The notes beneath the pieces are model-generated. The model was given only the letters and a program-made list of their open reading frames with translations, was not told where the DNA came from and made no database searches. From positions 4,278,001 to 4,342,000 of the forward strand of contig LS483371.1 in assembly GCA_900475325.1 (NCBI GenBank): a stretch of DNA of 64,000 nucleotides, written 5' to 3'. How positions within the stretch are numbered: position 1 is the stretch's first letter; the number at the start of each line of letters is the position of its first letter. Origin of the DNA: Paucimonas lemoignei (GTDB lineage Bacteria; Pseudomonadota; Gammaproteobacteria; Pseudomonadales; Pseudomonadaceae). Of the stretch, positions 32,156 to 41,565 are shown one piece after another. The position numbers and the translations under genes were made by a program.

Positions 32156-32293
32156 ATGCATGAAATTCCAAACTTCCCCCATGGCCAGGAGCCAGTGCAA
32201 TCGACACTGGCGCAACTGGAACTCGGTCAACCGGTAGAAATGAATACCGCGGAACAGGCCGACCCCGGCCAGCAAGCCTCCAGCGAAGACTGA
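32156..32293 (+). CDS. Very small protein (45 residues), unknown function
   Basis: An ATG preceded by an excellent ribosome-binding site (aaggagcg) opens a 45-codon frame: MHEIPNFPHGQEPVQSTLAQ at the start, ending GQQASSED. The protein is acidic, glutamine- and proline-rich, with no membrane segment and no motif known to me. Support comes from the ribosome-binding site, the codon choice typical of the region and the second small gene 79 bases downstream. It may be co-transcribed with it. Confidence 0.6.
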   Translation: MHEIPNFPHGQEPVQSTLAQLELGQPVEMNTAEQADPGQQASSED

Positions 32294-32355
32294 GGGCAAT
32301 TTTTCAGGCGTATCGGAAAACAGCCATGCTGTGTTTTCATACGCCTGAAATGCCC
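32294..32355 (+). promoter_or_regulatory. Long hairpin between two small genes
   Basis: Starting at the stop codon of the 32156 gene, the arms gggca / caggcgtat / gaaaacagc pair with gctgtgttttc / atacgcctg / tgccc around a 3-base loop. There is no T run on either side, so it is not a classical terminator. It could stabilise the mRNA or control the gene at 32373. Confidence 0.6.
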
Positions 32356-32372
32356 ACGACCACAGGCTGCAC

Positions 32373-32549
32373 ATGACCGATTTCAACGAAGCACACGCCA
32401 CCAAGCTGATCGGCACCGCCGAACGGATGATCCAGATCTGGGCCCAGTTGAGCCCCGAAAAGAAGCAGTTGCTGCTTGCCCGCTTCGGCAATCAGGAAAA
32501 CGCCCTCGCTGCACTGGTGACCAGCCAGATGGTTGCCCCCACCCTCTGA
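32373..32549 (+). CDS. Small helical protein (58 residues), unknown function
   Basis: A 58-codon frame starting MTDFNEAHATKLIGTAERMI and ending TSQMVAPTL. It is predicted to be mostly helical and soluble, with a pattern of hydrophobic residues (WAQLSPEKKQLLLARFGNQ) like small regulatory or adaptor proteins. It starts 18 bases after the long hairpin; a purine-rich ribosome-binding site is weak. Probably real because of codon use and its place in tandem with the 45-residue gene; I do not recognise a family. Confidence 0.55.
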   Translation: MTDFNEAHATKLIGTAERMIQIWAQLSPEKKQLLLARFGNQENALAALVTSQMVAPTL

Positions 32550-32702
32550 CGCCTGATCCCGAACGCACCTCCCCCGCTAAAACTTTTTTCAACGGCCCTG
32601 CCCGCCGGGCTCGATGCGCCGCTATCATTGAGCACTTGATTAGCTTGCTAAGCTTTCACCCTGTCTTGACTCACTCTGCCGTTTTACGTGGACCGCCTGC
32701 TC

Positions 32703-33926
32703 ATGCCCGAAACACCCCCTAATCCGCCACAACGCCCGATGGCCATCACCCTACAAGTGGTTTCCATCGTGATGTTTACCTTCATCGGCTACCTGAACGT
32801 CGGTATTCCGCTGGCCGTGCTGCCGGGTTACGTCCACACCGACCTGGGTTTCGGTGCCGTGACAGCGGGGCTGGTGATCAGCGTGGCTTATCTCGCGACC
32901 CTGCTCAGCCGTCCCTATGCCGGGCGCATCATCGACAATCTGGGTCCCAAGAAGGCTGTGCTGATCGGGTTGGCCGGTTGTGGCTTGAGCGGCGTGTTCA
33001 TGCTGATTTCCAGCTGGCTCCAGGCCTGGCCCATGGCGAGCCTGATCTGCCTGCTGATCGGGCGTCTGGTGCTGGGCAGCGCTGAAAGCCTGGTGGGTTC
33101 CGGCTCGATTGGCTGGGGCATCGGCCGTGTAGGCTCGGCGAACACTGCGAAAGTCATTTCCTGGAACGGCATCGCCAGCTATGGCGCGCTGGCGATTGGT
33201 GCGCCGATGGGCGTGCTGCTGGTCAACACGCTGGGACTGTGGAGCATGGGGGTCAGCATTATCCTGCTCGCGCTACTGGGTTTGCGACTGGGCTGGAAGA
33301 AACAGGCAGCCCCTATCGTCCACGGCGAGCGGTTACCGTTCATGCATGTGCTGGGCAAGGTCCTGCCCCACGGCATGGGCCTGGCGCTGGGTTCCATTGG
33401 CTTCGGCACCATTGCCACCTTCATCACGCTGTATTACGCCAGCCACAGTTGGCCGAACGCCGTGCTGTGCTTGAGCCTGTTCGGCGCTTCATTCATTGGC
33501 GCACGCCTGCTGTTCGGCAACATGATCAACCGCATCGGCGGGTTCAAGGTGGCGATCGCCTGCCTGAGCGTCGAAACACTCGGCCTGTTGCTGTTATGGT
33601 TGGCACCCTCGCCAGAGCTGGCGTTGGCGGGTGCAGCGCTGACCGGTTTCGGCTTCTCGCTGGTGTTCCCGGCCTTGGGCGTGGAAGCCGTCAACCTGGT
33701 GCCAGCCTCCAGCCGTGGCGCAGCGGTGGGCGCTTATTCGCTGTTCATCGACTTGTCGCTGGGGATCACCGGCCCGTTGGCGGGTGCAGTAGCTGCAGGC
33801 TTTGGCTTCGCATCTATTTTCCTGTTCGCCGCCTTTGCGTCATTGGGTGGCCTGATCCTCAGCATCTGGCTCTACCGGCACGCCAAGGCGATGCGCCAGA
33901 GCAACTCCAGTCAGAGCAACGCCTGA
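32703..33926 (+). CDS. Major facilitator superfamily transporter
   Basis: A 407-residue inner-membrane protein with about 12 membrane segments. The loop between helices 2 and 3 holds [20 protein letters not shown], the MFS motif A. The overall pattern ([20 protein letters not shown], then [20 protein letters not shown]) resembles the YhhS/sugar-efflux-like group. I take the ATG at 32703; a GTG five codons upstream is an alternative. Its stop directly abuts the stop of arfB on the other strand, so the two transcripts must converge without spacer. The substrate is unknown; efflux of a small molecule is the best guess. Confidence 0.8.
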   Translation: MPETPPNPPQRPMAITLQVVSIVMFTFIGYLNVGIPLAVLPGYVHTDLGFGAVTAGLVISVAYLATLLSRPYAGRIIDNLGPKKAVLIGLAGCGLSGVFMLISSWLQAWPMASLICLLIGRLVLGSAESLVGSGSIGWGIGRVGSANTAKVISWNGIASYGALAIGAPMGVLLVNTLGLWSMGVSIILLALLGLRLGWKKQAAPIVHGERLPFMHVLGKVLPHGMGLALGSIGFGTIATFITLYYASHSWPNAVLCLSLFGASFIGARLLFGNMINRIGGFKVAIACLSVETLGLLLLWLAPSPELALAGAALTGFGFSLVFPALGVEAVNLVPASSRGAAVGAYSLFIDLSLGITGPLAGAVAAGFGFASIFLFAAFASLGGLILSIWLYRHAKAMRQSNSSQSNA

Positions 33927-34340
33927 TCAGAAATCCACCTTGCCGCGCCCGGCCTTGATCGAGCCACGCTTGGTCTTGGATTCCAGGCGTCGGGTCTTGG
34001 AGCCCAGCGTTGGCTTGGTGGGTCGACGCTTCTTTTCGACCTTGGCGGCATTCACGATCAGCTCGGTCAGACGCTCCAAAGCATCCGCACGATTCTGCTC
34101 CTGCGTGCGATATTGCTGCGCCTTGAGCACGATCACGCCATCGCCGGTTATCCGGCTGTCACGCAGCGCCAGCAGCCGCTCTTTATAGAAAGGCGGCAGC
34201 GACGAGGCGTTGATGTCGAAGCGCAGGTGCACGGCGCTGGACACCTTATTGACGTTCTGCCCACCCGCGCCCTGGGCACGGATGGCGGTCAATTCGATTT
34301 CAGCGTCGGGTAGATGGACGTTGTTGGAGATTATGAGCAT
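33927..34340 (-). CDS. arfB: Alternative ribosome-rescue factor ArfB (YaeJ)
   Basis: A 137-residue peptidyl-tRNA hydrolase that rescues ribosomes stalled at the end of broken mRNA. The catalytic GGQ motif is in [20 protein letters not shown] (about residues 21-40). The basic C-terminal tail ([20 protein letters not shown]) is the part that enters the empty mRNA channel, and it distinguishes ArfB from release factors 1 and 2. Length matches E. coli YaeJ (140). Gene ends meet tail-to-tail with the MFS gene. Confidence 0.93.
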   Translation of the reverse strand: MLIISNNVHLPDAEIELTAIRAQGAGGQNVNKVSSAVHLRFDINASSLPPFYKERLLALRDSRITGDGVIVLKAQQYRTQEQNRADALERLTELIVNAAKVEKKRRPTKPTLGSKTRRLESKTKRGSIKAGRGKVDF

Positions 34341-34408
34341 GGGTTTTTCAATTTCTTGAGATGACTGCTTACCTGTGGGAGCGAGGCTTGCCTTGGGCTG
34401 CGTTTTTA

Positions 34409-34500
34409 TGTGGGACCGGCTTCAGCCGGGAAGAGGCCAGTACACCTGCACGAAATTGATCGCCTGAAACGCCGTCTTCCCGGCTAAAGCCGGTCCCACA
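34409..34500. repeat. REPIN-like palindrome, type D
   Basis: The arms tgtgggaccggcttcagccg and its complement (cggctaaagccggtcccaca) enclose about 50 bases. A second copy lies at 55247-55336 inside the Dpp-type operon. Confidence 0.85.
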
Positions 34501-34559
34501 AAAAAGTGCATTGCAGGCGATATAGAAACCCCTACAGAAGGATGCACGCAGCCTGAAAT

Positions 34560-35351
34560 CTACTGCCGCATCCCGCGCCCGCTCACCAGCAACCGCGCGC
34601 AGCCTAGGTACAGGACGATGGTCGCGACGACCATGAACGCCATGGCGATGCTGATGCGGATGTCGGAGACGCCCAGAATGCCGAAACGGAATGCGTTGAC
34701 CATGTGCAGCACCGGGTTGGCCATCGACACGGTCTGCCAGAACGGCGGCAGCAGGTTGATCGAATAGAACACCCCACCCAGATAGGTCAGCGGCGTCAGC
34801 ACGAAGGTCGGGATGATCGAGATATCGTCGAAGTTGCGCGCAAATACGGCGTTGATGAAGCCCAGCAGCGAGAAGATCGTCGCCGTCAGCACCACCACTA
34901 TCACCGTGACACCCAGATGGTGAACTTGCAGATCAGTGAAGAACATCGACAGCAGGGTCACGATCACGCCAACCATCAGCCCGCGCAATACACCGCCCGC
35001 CACGTAGCCAATCAGGATGGTGTGCGGCGAAACCGGGGAAACCATCAGCTCTTCTACCGAACGCTGGAACTTGGCCCCGAAAAAGCTCGACACCACGTTG
35101 CCGTACGAGTTGGTGATCACCGACATCATGATCAGGCCCGGCACGATGTATTGCATGTACGTGAAGCCGCCCATGTCGCCGATCTGACGGCCGATGAGGT
35201 TACCGAAGATCACGAAATACAGAACCATGGTGATTGCAGGCGGCAGCAACGTCTGTGGCCAGATGCGCATGAAGCGGCGCACTTCGCGGTAGACGATGGT
35301 GTTCAGGGCAATCAGATTGGGGCGCAGCTCGGAGTTGGCCGGGATACTCAT
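34560..35351 (-). CDS. yadH: ABC-2 type exporter permease (YadH-like)
   Basis: A 263-residue ABC-2 membrane protein with six predicted helices, of the family that includes E. coli YadH. Recognisable parts are NTIVYREVRRFMRIWPQTLL at the N-terminal interface helix and ANPVLHMVNAFRFGILGVSD near residue 215. Its start overlaps the end of the ATPase gene by four bases, so the two are translationally coupled. The substrate of YadGH is not established. Confidence 0.87.
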   Translation of the reverse strand: MSIPANSELRPNLIALNTIVYREVRRFMRIWPQTLLPPAITMVLYFVIFGNLIGRQIGDMGGFTYMQYIVPGLIMMSVITNSYGNVVSSFFGAKFQRSVEELMVSPVSPHTILIGYVAGGVLRGLMVGVIVTLLSMFFTDLQVHHLGVTVIVVVLTATIFSLLGFINAVFARNFDDISIIPTFVLTPLTYLGGVFYSINLLPPFWQTVSMANPVLHMVNAFRFGILGVSDIRISIAMAFMVVATIVLYLGCARLLVSGRGMRQ

Positions 35352-36280
35352 ACCGCCACCTTCGACAGATTTTTTTCCACCAGGGACACGAACAACTCCT
35401 CAAGACGGTTGGTTTTATTACGCAGGCTCAGCACTTCGATGTTCTGCATCGCCAACTGGCCAAACAACGCGGTAATGCCCACTGTCTTGTCGACCTGGAC
35501 TTCCAGGGTGTGGCTGTCGATCAGCCTGCTGGGGTAACCCATCAACTGCGGTGCGACCTGGTATTCGTGCTTGAGGTCGAGCAGGAAGGTCTCGACTGTC
35601 ATCTTGTTGAGCAACTGCTTCATGCCCATGTTCTCGACAATCACACCGTGGTCGATGATGCCGATGTTGCGACACAGCTGCTCGGCCTCTTCCAGGTAGT
35701 GAGTGGTGAGAATGATGGTGGTGCCCTGCTCGTTCAGCTCGGTGAGGAAACTCCACATTGAGCGCCGCAGTTCAATGTCCACACCGGCCGTTGGTTCATC
35801 GAGAATCAACAGGCGCGGCTGATGGATCAGCGCGCGGGCGATCATCAGGCGGCGCTTCATGCCACCGGAAAGTGAACGCGAAGGCACGTCACGCTTGTCC
35901 CACAGGCCCAACTGAGTCAGGTACTGCTCGGCGCGCTCTTTGGCGATCTTCAACGGTATGCCGTAGTAACCGGCCTGGGTCACGACGATGTCGAAGGCTT
36001 TTTCGAACTGGTTGAAGTTGAATTCCTGAGGCACCACGCCAATGCAGCGCTTGAGGGCCGCGGGCTCGCGGTCCAGGTCGTGACCAAAGATATTCACTGT
36101 GCCACTGGTCTTGTTGACCAGGGTCGAGATGATGCCGATGGTGGTGGATTTGCCGGCGCCGTTGGGGCCGAGCAAGGCGAAGAAGTCACCTTCGGCGACA
36201 TCCAGATCGATACCACTCAATGCCTGGAAACCGTTGCCGTAGGTTTTGGTTAGCTGCCGGATGGACAGAGCAGAACTCAT
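35348..36280 (-). CDS. yadG: ABC exporter ATPase (YadG-like)
   Basis: A 310-residue ATPase. Walker A is LLGPNGAGKSTT (about 38), the signature is LSGGMKRRLMIARAL (about 135) and Walker B is LLILDEPTAGVD (about 155). After the ATPase core is a C-terminal extension (about 225-310) of DrrA/YadG type. I chose MSSALSIRQLTKTYGN because 17 upstream codons do not look conserved. It forms one operon with the permease gene. Confidence 0.9.
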   Translation of the reverse strand: MSSALSIRQLTKTYGNGFQALSGIDLDVAEGDFFALLGPNGAGKSTTIGIISTLVNKTSGTVNIFGHDLDREPAALKRCIGVVPQEFNFNQFEKAFDIVVTQAGYYGIPLKIAKERAEQYLTQLGLWDKRDVPSRSLSGGMKRRLMIARALIHQPRLLILDEPTAGVDIELRRSMWSFLTELNEQGTTIILTTHYLEEAEQLCRNIGIIDHGVIVENMGMKQLLNKMTVETFLLDLKHEYQVAPQLMGYPSRLIDSHTLEVQVDKTVGITALFGQLAMQNIEVLSLRNKTNRLEELFVSLVEKNLSKVAV

Positions 36281-36425
36281 ATCGGGAAAAATACCAGTGA
36301 AGAAATAGAGGGGGTAGATGAGGGCTGACACACCTGATTACAACTGCGGCCAGCACCGTCATGGTGATTGGCCGGGTCATTCAAGTACAGCGCGATCTAT
36401 CGATAGTACTTATTAACAGCACGCA

Positions 36426-37049
36426 TCAGGTCAGTGCAGTCATGACTGCGGCCTGATAGGCGGGCCGTGCCTTGAGGCGCTCGTACCAGCTTTCGAGGTG
36501 TGGCATGGACGGTCGTTCAATCGGCATTTCAAACCAGGCATAAATAAAGCTGCCCAGCGGGATGTCGCCCATGCCGAATTCGGCGCCGGACAGATACGGC
36601 TGCTGCGCCAACGCTTCGTCGACCATCACCAACAGGCTTTGCAGGGTTTTGACTGCGCCATTGATCTTCACCCAGTCCTGCTGCTCGGCCGGGGTGCGCA
36701 ATACGCCCCAGAACACATCGCGAAACGGCCCGGCAAACGTCGAGGTGGTCCAGTCCATCCATTTGTCCGCCACGGCGCGTTGCTGGGCATCCGCCGGGTA
36801 CAAGGCGGAGTCCGGCGCATGGCGTGCCGCCAGGTAACGCACGATGGCGTTGGACTCCCAGAGCACGAAATCGCCGTCTTCGATCATCGGCACCCGTCCG
36901 TTGGGATTTTTGGCTCGATACTCCGGACCATCGACCAGCCCAAACGCCCCGCCTGCATCGAGCGCCTCGTAAGGCAACCCCAATTCCTCGGCGATCCACA
37001 GTGCTTTGCGCACATTGGAAGAATTTTTCCGACCCCAGATTTTCAGCAT
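36426..37049 (-). CDS. Glutathione S-transferase family protein
   Basis: A 207-residue GST: thioredoxin-like N-terminal domain (1-80) with MLKIWGRKNSSNVRKALWIA, where Ser10 or Ser11 is the likely catalytic residue, and the glutathione-binding NPNGRVPMIEDGDFVLWESN (about 48-67). The helical C-terminal domain has the GDIPLGSFIYAWF N-cap region near residue 155. Related bacterial proteins are annotated as GstA- or maleylacetoacetate-isomerase-like; the substrate is unknown. It is transcribed alone. Confidence 0.87.
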   Translation of the reverse strand: MLKIWGRKNSSNVRKALWIAEELGLPYEALDAGGAFGLVDGPEYRAKNPNGRVPMIEDGDFVLWESNAIVRYLAARHAPDSALYPADAQQRAVADKWMDWTTSTFAGPFRDVFWGVLRTPAEQQDWVKINGAVKTLQSLLVMVDEALAQQPYLSGAEFGMGDIPLGSFIYAWFEMPIERPSMPHLESWYERLKARPAYQAAVMTALT

Positions 37050-37110
37050 TGGTGTCTCCTTGAAGAGTGAGCGACAGGATAGGCCATTTGCAGTGGAATG
37101 CGGGACATCC

Positions 37111-37183
37111 TGTAGGAGCTGCCGCAGGCTGCGAAGCATTATTGCTGATACACCGCTGTTCGCAGCCTTCGGCAGCTCCTACA
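37111..37183. repeat. REPIN-like palindrome, type C
   Basis: The arms tgtaggagctgccgcaggct and the complement of tgtaggagctgccgaaggct enclose about 25 bases. It lies between divergent genes, upstream of the GST gene and fadE. Same arm family as 12964-13021. Confidence 0.8.
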
Positions 37184-37327
37184 GGTCCACTTCTCCTACA
37201 GGTCCGCACCGAACTCCCCCACCCCGCCAGGGTCACTATCCATGCACCCGCCCGGGCTCCTTCTTGACGGAACACGCCCTGGCTCTTGATAGTGGCTGCT
37301 CGCTGCTGTCATCACGGAGGATTACCT

Positions 37328-39775
37328 ATGCTGTTGTTGTGGATTGTAGTGCTGGTTATTGGCGTGGCCTGGCTGGCGCATCGCCGCGTGTCGCCGCTGC
37401 CTGCGCTGGGCGTGGTGGCGGTTTATCTGCTGGCGATGGGCGTATTCAGCCACGCGCCGGGCTGGCTCATGACGATCTTCTGGATTGCACTGCTGGCCGT
37501 GGCCTTGCCCCTGGCATTGCCGGACCTGCGGCGCAAACATTTCACCGCGCCGATGTTCAGCTGGTTCAAAAAAGTATTGCCGCCTATGTCCGAAACCGAG
37601 CGCGATGCTATCGACGCCGGCACGGTCTGGTGGGACGGCGAACTGTTCAGCGGCCGTCCGGATTGGGACATGCTGCTCAGCTACCCGAAAGTCCAGCTGA
37701 CCGAAGAAGAACAAGCCTTCATCGACGGCCCCACCGAAGAGCTGTGCGCGATGGTCACCGACTGGGAAATCGGTCAGGCCATGGACCTGCCGCCCCGGGC
37801 CTGGGAACACATCAAACAACACGGCTTCTTTGCCCTGATCATCCCCAAGGAATTTGGCGGTAAAGGCTTCTCGGCCTATGCCCACTCCCAAGTGGCCATG
37901 AAGCTGGCGACCCGCAGCGGCGACCTGGCGTCCACCGTGATGGTCCCCAACTCCCTGGGCCCTGCCGAACTGCTGCTGCACTACGGCACCGACGAGCAAC
38001 GCAACCACTACCTGCCGCGTCTGGCCCGAGGCGACGACATCCCGTGTTTTGCCCTGACCGGCCCACTGGCAGGCTCCGACGCGGGCGCCATGCCCGACAC
38101 CGGGATCATCTGCAAAGGCCAATGGCAGGGCGAAGAAGTCATCGGCCTGCGCCTGAATTGGGAAAAACGCTACATTACCCTCGGCCCCGTCGCGACCCTG
38201 CTGGGCCTGGCGTTCAAAGCCTATGACCCGGAGCATTTGCTGGGCGAGGAAGAGGACCTGGGCATCAGCCTGGCGCTGATCCCGACCGAAACACCAGGCG
38301 TGGAAATCGGTCGCCGTCATCTGCCGCTGGGCGCCGCGTTCATGAACGGCCCCAACTCCGGCAAAGACGTGTTCATCCCCCTGGAGTACCTGATCGGTGG
38401 TCAGGACATGCTCGGCAAGGGCTGGATGATGCTGATGAATTGCCTGTCGGTAGGCCGCTCCATCTCGCTGCCAGCCGTGGGTACGGGCGCTGCCAAGTTC
38501 ACCAGCCTGGTCACCGGCCAGTACGCACAGGTGCGGGAACAGTTCAACGTGCCGCTGTCAGCGTTTGAAGGGATTCAGGAATCCCTGGCGCGCATTGGCG
38601 GCAACGCCTGGCTGATGGACAGCGCGCGCATGCTGACCGCCAACGCCGTGGACCTGGGCGAAAAACCTTCGGTGTTGTCGGCGATCCTCAAGTATCACCT
38701 GACCGAACGTGGCCGCGAGTGCATCACCCACGCCATGGATGTGCATGGCGGCAAGGGCATCATCATGGGCCCCAACAACTACCTGGGCCGCAACTGGCAA
38801 GGTGCGCCGATTTTCATCACGGTGGAAGGCGCGAACATCCTGTCACGCAACCTGATGATCTTTGGTCAGGGTGCAATTCGCTGCCACCCGTTCGTGCTCA
38901 AGGAAATGGCGCTGGTGGGTCGCGAAGATCAGCATCAGGCACTGGCTGAATTCGACACCCTGCTGCTCAACCACATTGGCTTTGCCGTGAGCAACGCCGC
39001 CAGCACCTTCATCCTCAACCTGGGTTTCGGTCGCTTCGAAAAAGCACCGGGTGATGACTTGAGCCAAGGCTACTACCGCGCCCTGAACCGCCAGGCCGCA
39101 GCCTTTGCCATGCTGGCCGACCTGAGCATGATGTTGTTGGGCGGCGAACTGAAACGTCGCGAACGCTTGTCGGCCCGCCTGGGCGATGTGCTGAGCCACT
39201 TGTATCTGGCCTCCGCAGCCCTCAAGCGCTATCACGATCTGGATTACCCGGAGCATCTGCAACCGCTGTTCCGCTGGGCCATGGAAGAAGCGCTGGGTGA
39301 GTCGGAGCGGGCACTGGACGAATTGCTGACCAACTTTCCGAACCGGATTCTGGGTGGTTTGCTGCGGGTCATCGTCTTCCCGTTCGGCCGTCGCCACAAA
39401 GGCCCGTCCGATGCACTGGATGCGCAAGTGGCCGCCGTACTGGGCCGCGCCAAAGGCGACCCGACGCTGGAAGAGCTGCTCGCCGGTTGCTACCGCCCGC
39501 AAAACCCGGACGATGCCGTGGGCGCATTGCAACACGCCAGCGACCTGCTCGTCAGCGCACGCTCACTGCACAAGAAGCTGAGCGTGGCTTACAAGGCTGG
39601 CCAGTTCCAACCGGCGGCGGGCGAACACCTGATTGACGCCGCACTGAACGCTGGAGTCCTGCAATCAACCGAAGCCGAAACATTGCGCGCAGCAGAAGCG
39701 GCACGCCGCAAGGTGATCGACGTGGATGATTTCGATAAAGAGGAGCTGACGCTGGGCGAAGGCAAGATTCGCTGA
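37328..39775 (+). CDS. fadE: Acyl-CoA dehydrogenase FadE
   Basis: An 815-residue FadE, close in length to the E. coli enzyme (814) and much longer than ordinary acyl-CoA dehydrogenases. Two hydrophobic N-terminal segments (residues 1-20 and about 27-62) anchor it to the inner membrane. The flavin core follows, with GFFALIIPKEFGGKGFSAYA (about 160-180), PCFALTGPLAGSDAGAM (about 238-254) and the catalytic region HAMDVHGGKGIIMGPNN near 470. A C-terminal DUF1974 domain completes it. It catalyses the first step of fatty acid beta-oxidation. I start at MLLLWIVVLVIG, with a cacggagg ribosome-binding site. Confidence 0.95.
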   Translation: MLLLWIVVLVIGVAWLAHRRVSPLPALGVVAVYLLAMGVFSHAPGWLMTIFWIALLAVALPLALPDLRRKHFTAPMFSWFKKVLPPMSETERDAIDAGTVWWDGELFSGRPDWDMLLSYPKVQLTEEEQAFIDGPTEELCAMVTDWEIGQAMDLPPRAWEHIKQHGFFALIIPKEFGGKGFSAYAHSQVAMKLATRSGDLASTVMVPNSLGPAELLLHYGTDEQRNHYLPRLARGDDIPCFALTGPLAGSDAGAMPDTGIICKGQWQGEEVIGLRLNWEKRYITLGPVATLLGLAFKAYDPEHLLGEEEDLGISLALIPTETPGVEIGRRHLPLGAAFMNGPNSGKDVFIPLEYLIGGQDMLGKGWMMLMNCLSVGRSISLPAVGTGAAKFTSLVTGQYAQVREQFNVPLSAFEGIQESLARIGGNAWLMDSARMLTANAVDLGEKPSVLSAILKYHLTERGRECITHAMDVHGGKGIIMGPNNYLGRNWQGAPIFITVEGANILSRNLMIFGQGAIRCHPFVLKEMALVGREDQHQALAEFDTLLLNHIGFAVSNAASTFILNLGFGRFEKAPGDDLSQGYYRALNRQAAAFAMLADLSMMLLGGELKRRERLSARLGDVLSHLYLASAALKRYHDLDYPEHLQPLFRWAMEEALGESERALDELLTNFPNRILGGLLRVIVFPFGRRHKGPSDALDAQVAAVLGRAKGDPTLEELLAGCYRPQNPDDAVGALQHASDLLVSARSLHKKLSVAYKAGQFQPAAGEHLIDAALNAGVLQSTEAETLRAAEAARRKVIDVDDFDKEELTLGEGKIR

Positions 39776-39872
39776 TCGACTAATTGTTCAAGGGCTCGTC
39801 AGCCCAACCACACAGCAGGCGCGCAGAGCTTTATACTCTCGCGCCTGTTTTTTTGTTTTTGAGGATCCCACC

Positions 39873-40283
39873 ATGGCAGACGCCACTCTCGACCACCAAC
39901 TGAACCTGCTGGCGCACCTGCGCAGTATCCTGGTCGCACTGGGCGAGGCCGAGCAGGTCCCTGAAGAAAGCCATGCGCTGTTCATGGAACGCTTTGACGA
40001 ACTGCTGACGTTGCTGCCGCAGGACCCGATCGAAAGCCAGTACCTGGGCCAGGACATTCTCTGCCAGGTCATCCAGCGCTACCCGCAAATCGCGCACCTG
40101 GTACCCCGCGACCTGCTGTGGTTCTTTGCCGGTGATTGCCTGCACTTCATGCCGGACGAGGAGATTGCGCTGTATCAGTCCCTCGAGGAGCGCCGTTACG
40201 AAGCCGAGCAGAACGACGAGCCGTTTGACTGGAACATGGAAAAGCAGTTGCTGGCCATGCCCGCGCAAAGCCCCAAGCACTGA
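39873..40283 (+). CDS. Conserved hypothetical protein downstream of fadE
   Basis: A 136-residue acidic soluble protein, rich in helices, with no catalytic motif known to me (core QYLGQDILCQVIQRYPQIAH, then LVPRDLLWFFAGDCLHFM). In P. aeruginosa an uncharacterised gene of similar type lies near the orthologous fadE (PA2815 region), and I think this corresponds to the PA2817-type family, but that is from memory. It starts 97 bases after fadE and has its own terminator. Confidence 0.7.
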   Translation: MADATLDHQLNLLAHLRSILVALGEAEQVPEESHALFMERFDELLTLLPQDPIESQYLGQDILCQVIQRYPQIAHLVPRDLLWFFAGDCLHFMPDEEIALYQSLEERRYEAEQNDEPFDWNMEKQLLAMPAQSPKH

Positions 40284-40309
40284 TTTGCCACGGTGGCCCG
40301 GATGTAAAG

Positions 40310-40337
40310 AACGCCCCTGATATCGGGGGCGTTTTGC
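40310..40337 (+). terminator. Intrinsic terminator
   Basis: The arms aacgcccctgata and tatcgggggcgtt are followed by a short T run. It lies between convergent genes (the 39873 gene and the LysR gene) and may serve both. Confidence 0.75.
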
Positions 40338-40338
40338 A

Positions 40339-41244
40339 TCAAGCAGCGTTTTTGATCTGCTTCAGCGAGCGCGCCACCAGATCGCCGAAGGAGCTGACCG
40401 GACCTTGCAGATTGCCGAGAAAACGCGGGTAGATCAGCCACAGATCCATGACCGGTTTGAAATCCTTGACCGGCAGCACCGCCAGTTGCTCGCGATGAGC
40501 GCTGCGTTCCAGCAAAGGTCGAGGCACCAGACCCAGGCCCATCCCGTCGGCGACTAGCCCTAGCTGCAATTCGGTGCCGAAGGTTTCCAGATTGACCCTC
40601 AGGTTCAGGCCCTGATCCGACAAGGTGCGTTGCAGACCGGCGCGGAAACCACAGCCATCCGGATTGAGCACCCAGCCCTGCTGATAACAGTCCGCCAGTT
40701 TCACCGACCCCTTGGGCAGCGCCGAACGCGCACAGACCACCACCAGCTCCATCTTGCCGATGGACTCGCCAATGATGTTCTCGGGGAAAATCTTGCCCGC
40801 CGGAAACAGCGCAGCAGCAGCGTCCAGTTCGCCGTTCTCGATCTTGCTCACCAGATGGCTGCCCCAGCCGGTGGACACCTGGGCGCGCAGGTCGGGGAAT
40901 TCGCCTCGCAGCTGTTTAAGGGCATCAAGCAGCACCACGTCGCCGATGGTTTGCGGCACACCCAGGCGCAGCAAACCACTGGGCGGCGTGTCGCTGGCGA
41001 CCAGCTCACGCAAGGCATCCATCTCGCGCAAGATCGACAGGCACCGCTGATACACCTGGTTGCCCATCTGCGTCGGCTTGAGCGGCTTGGTGTTGCGGTC
41101 GAACAACTCAACACCCAACGCCTGCTCGAAATTCTGCACCCGGCGGGTAATCGCCGGTTGGGTCAGGTCCAGAGATTGCGCTGCATGGCTGATCGACTGG
41201 CAACGAATCACCGCCACGAAGGCATCGATATCATCAATTTTCAT
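40339..41244 (-). CDS. LysR-family transcriptional regulator
   Basis: A 301-residue LysR protein. The winged helix-turn-helix is at residues 1-60 (MKIDDIDAFVAVIRCQSISH, then AAQSLDLTQPAITRRVQNFE), and the periplasmic-binding-type effector domain is at about 90-295. It is divergent from the mercaptopropionate dioxygenase gene, and in P. aeruginosa a LysR gene (PA2601) has the same position next to PA2602-PA2603, so it most likely controls this sulfur operon. The ligand is unknown. Confidence 0.85.
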   Translation of the reverse strand: MKIDDIDAFVAVIRCQSISHAAQSLDLTQPAITRRVQNFEQALGVELFDRNTKPLKPTQMGNQVYQRCLSILREMDALRELVASDTPPSGLLRLGVPQTIGDVVLLDALKQLRGEFPDLRAQVSTGWGSHLVSKIENGELDAAAALFPAGKIFPENIIGESIGKMELVVVCARSALPKGSVKLADCYQQGWVLNPDGCGFRAGLQRTLSDQGLNLRVNLETFGTELQLGLVADGMGLGLVPRPLLERSAHREQLAVLPVKDFKPVMDLWLIYPRFLGNLQGPVSSFGDLVARSLKQIKNAA

Positions 41245-41565
41245 TCAGACCGCACATAAAGAGACAGGGAAGAGATAGGCGAAAAGCATAGTTGGATTTG
41301 CGGTGTGTGGATAGCTGCCGTAATGCGACGGTCAGAGATACCGCTGGAGAGACGCAAGACTTGTGGGAGCAATCGGAGGTTACGACGGTCGCGAATGCGG
41401 TGCATGAGACAAACCGCATTAGTCGCCGTCGTCACCTCCGGCAACGCATACAGGAAAGGTCGTATTCAGCACCTTTAGTTATAACCTAATCATAAAATAG
41501 TCGCATATTAGTCTAAGACATTATGTTTATATTAAGCCACGCATCAATTTAGCGCTGGTATAGAC
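41245..41565. other. Divergent control region of the sulfur module
   Basis: 320 bases separate the LysR gene from the dioxygenase gene. It contains the inverted repeat at 41375-41439 and a strongly AT-rich stretch (about 41470-41535) that should hold the promoter and LysR-binding sites. No gene is present. Confidence 0.6.
41375..41439. repeat. Strong inverted repeat of a type not seen elsewhere in the window
   Basis: The left arm (ggaggttacgacggtcgcga, then atgcggt) pairs over about 27 bases with the right arm (accgcattagtcgccgtcgt, then cacctcc) with few mismatches around an 11-base loop. The preceding ttgtgggagc resembles a REP edge, but the rest does not match types A to D. Confidence 0.75.
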
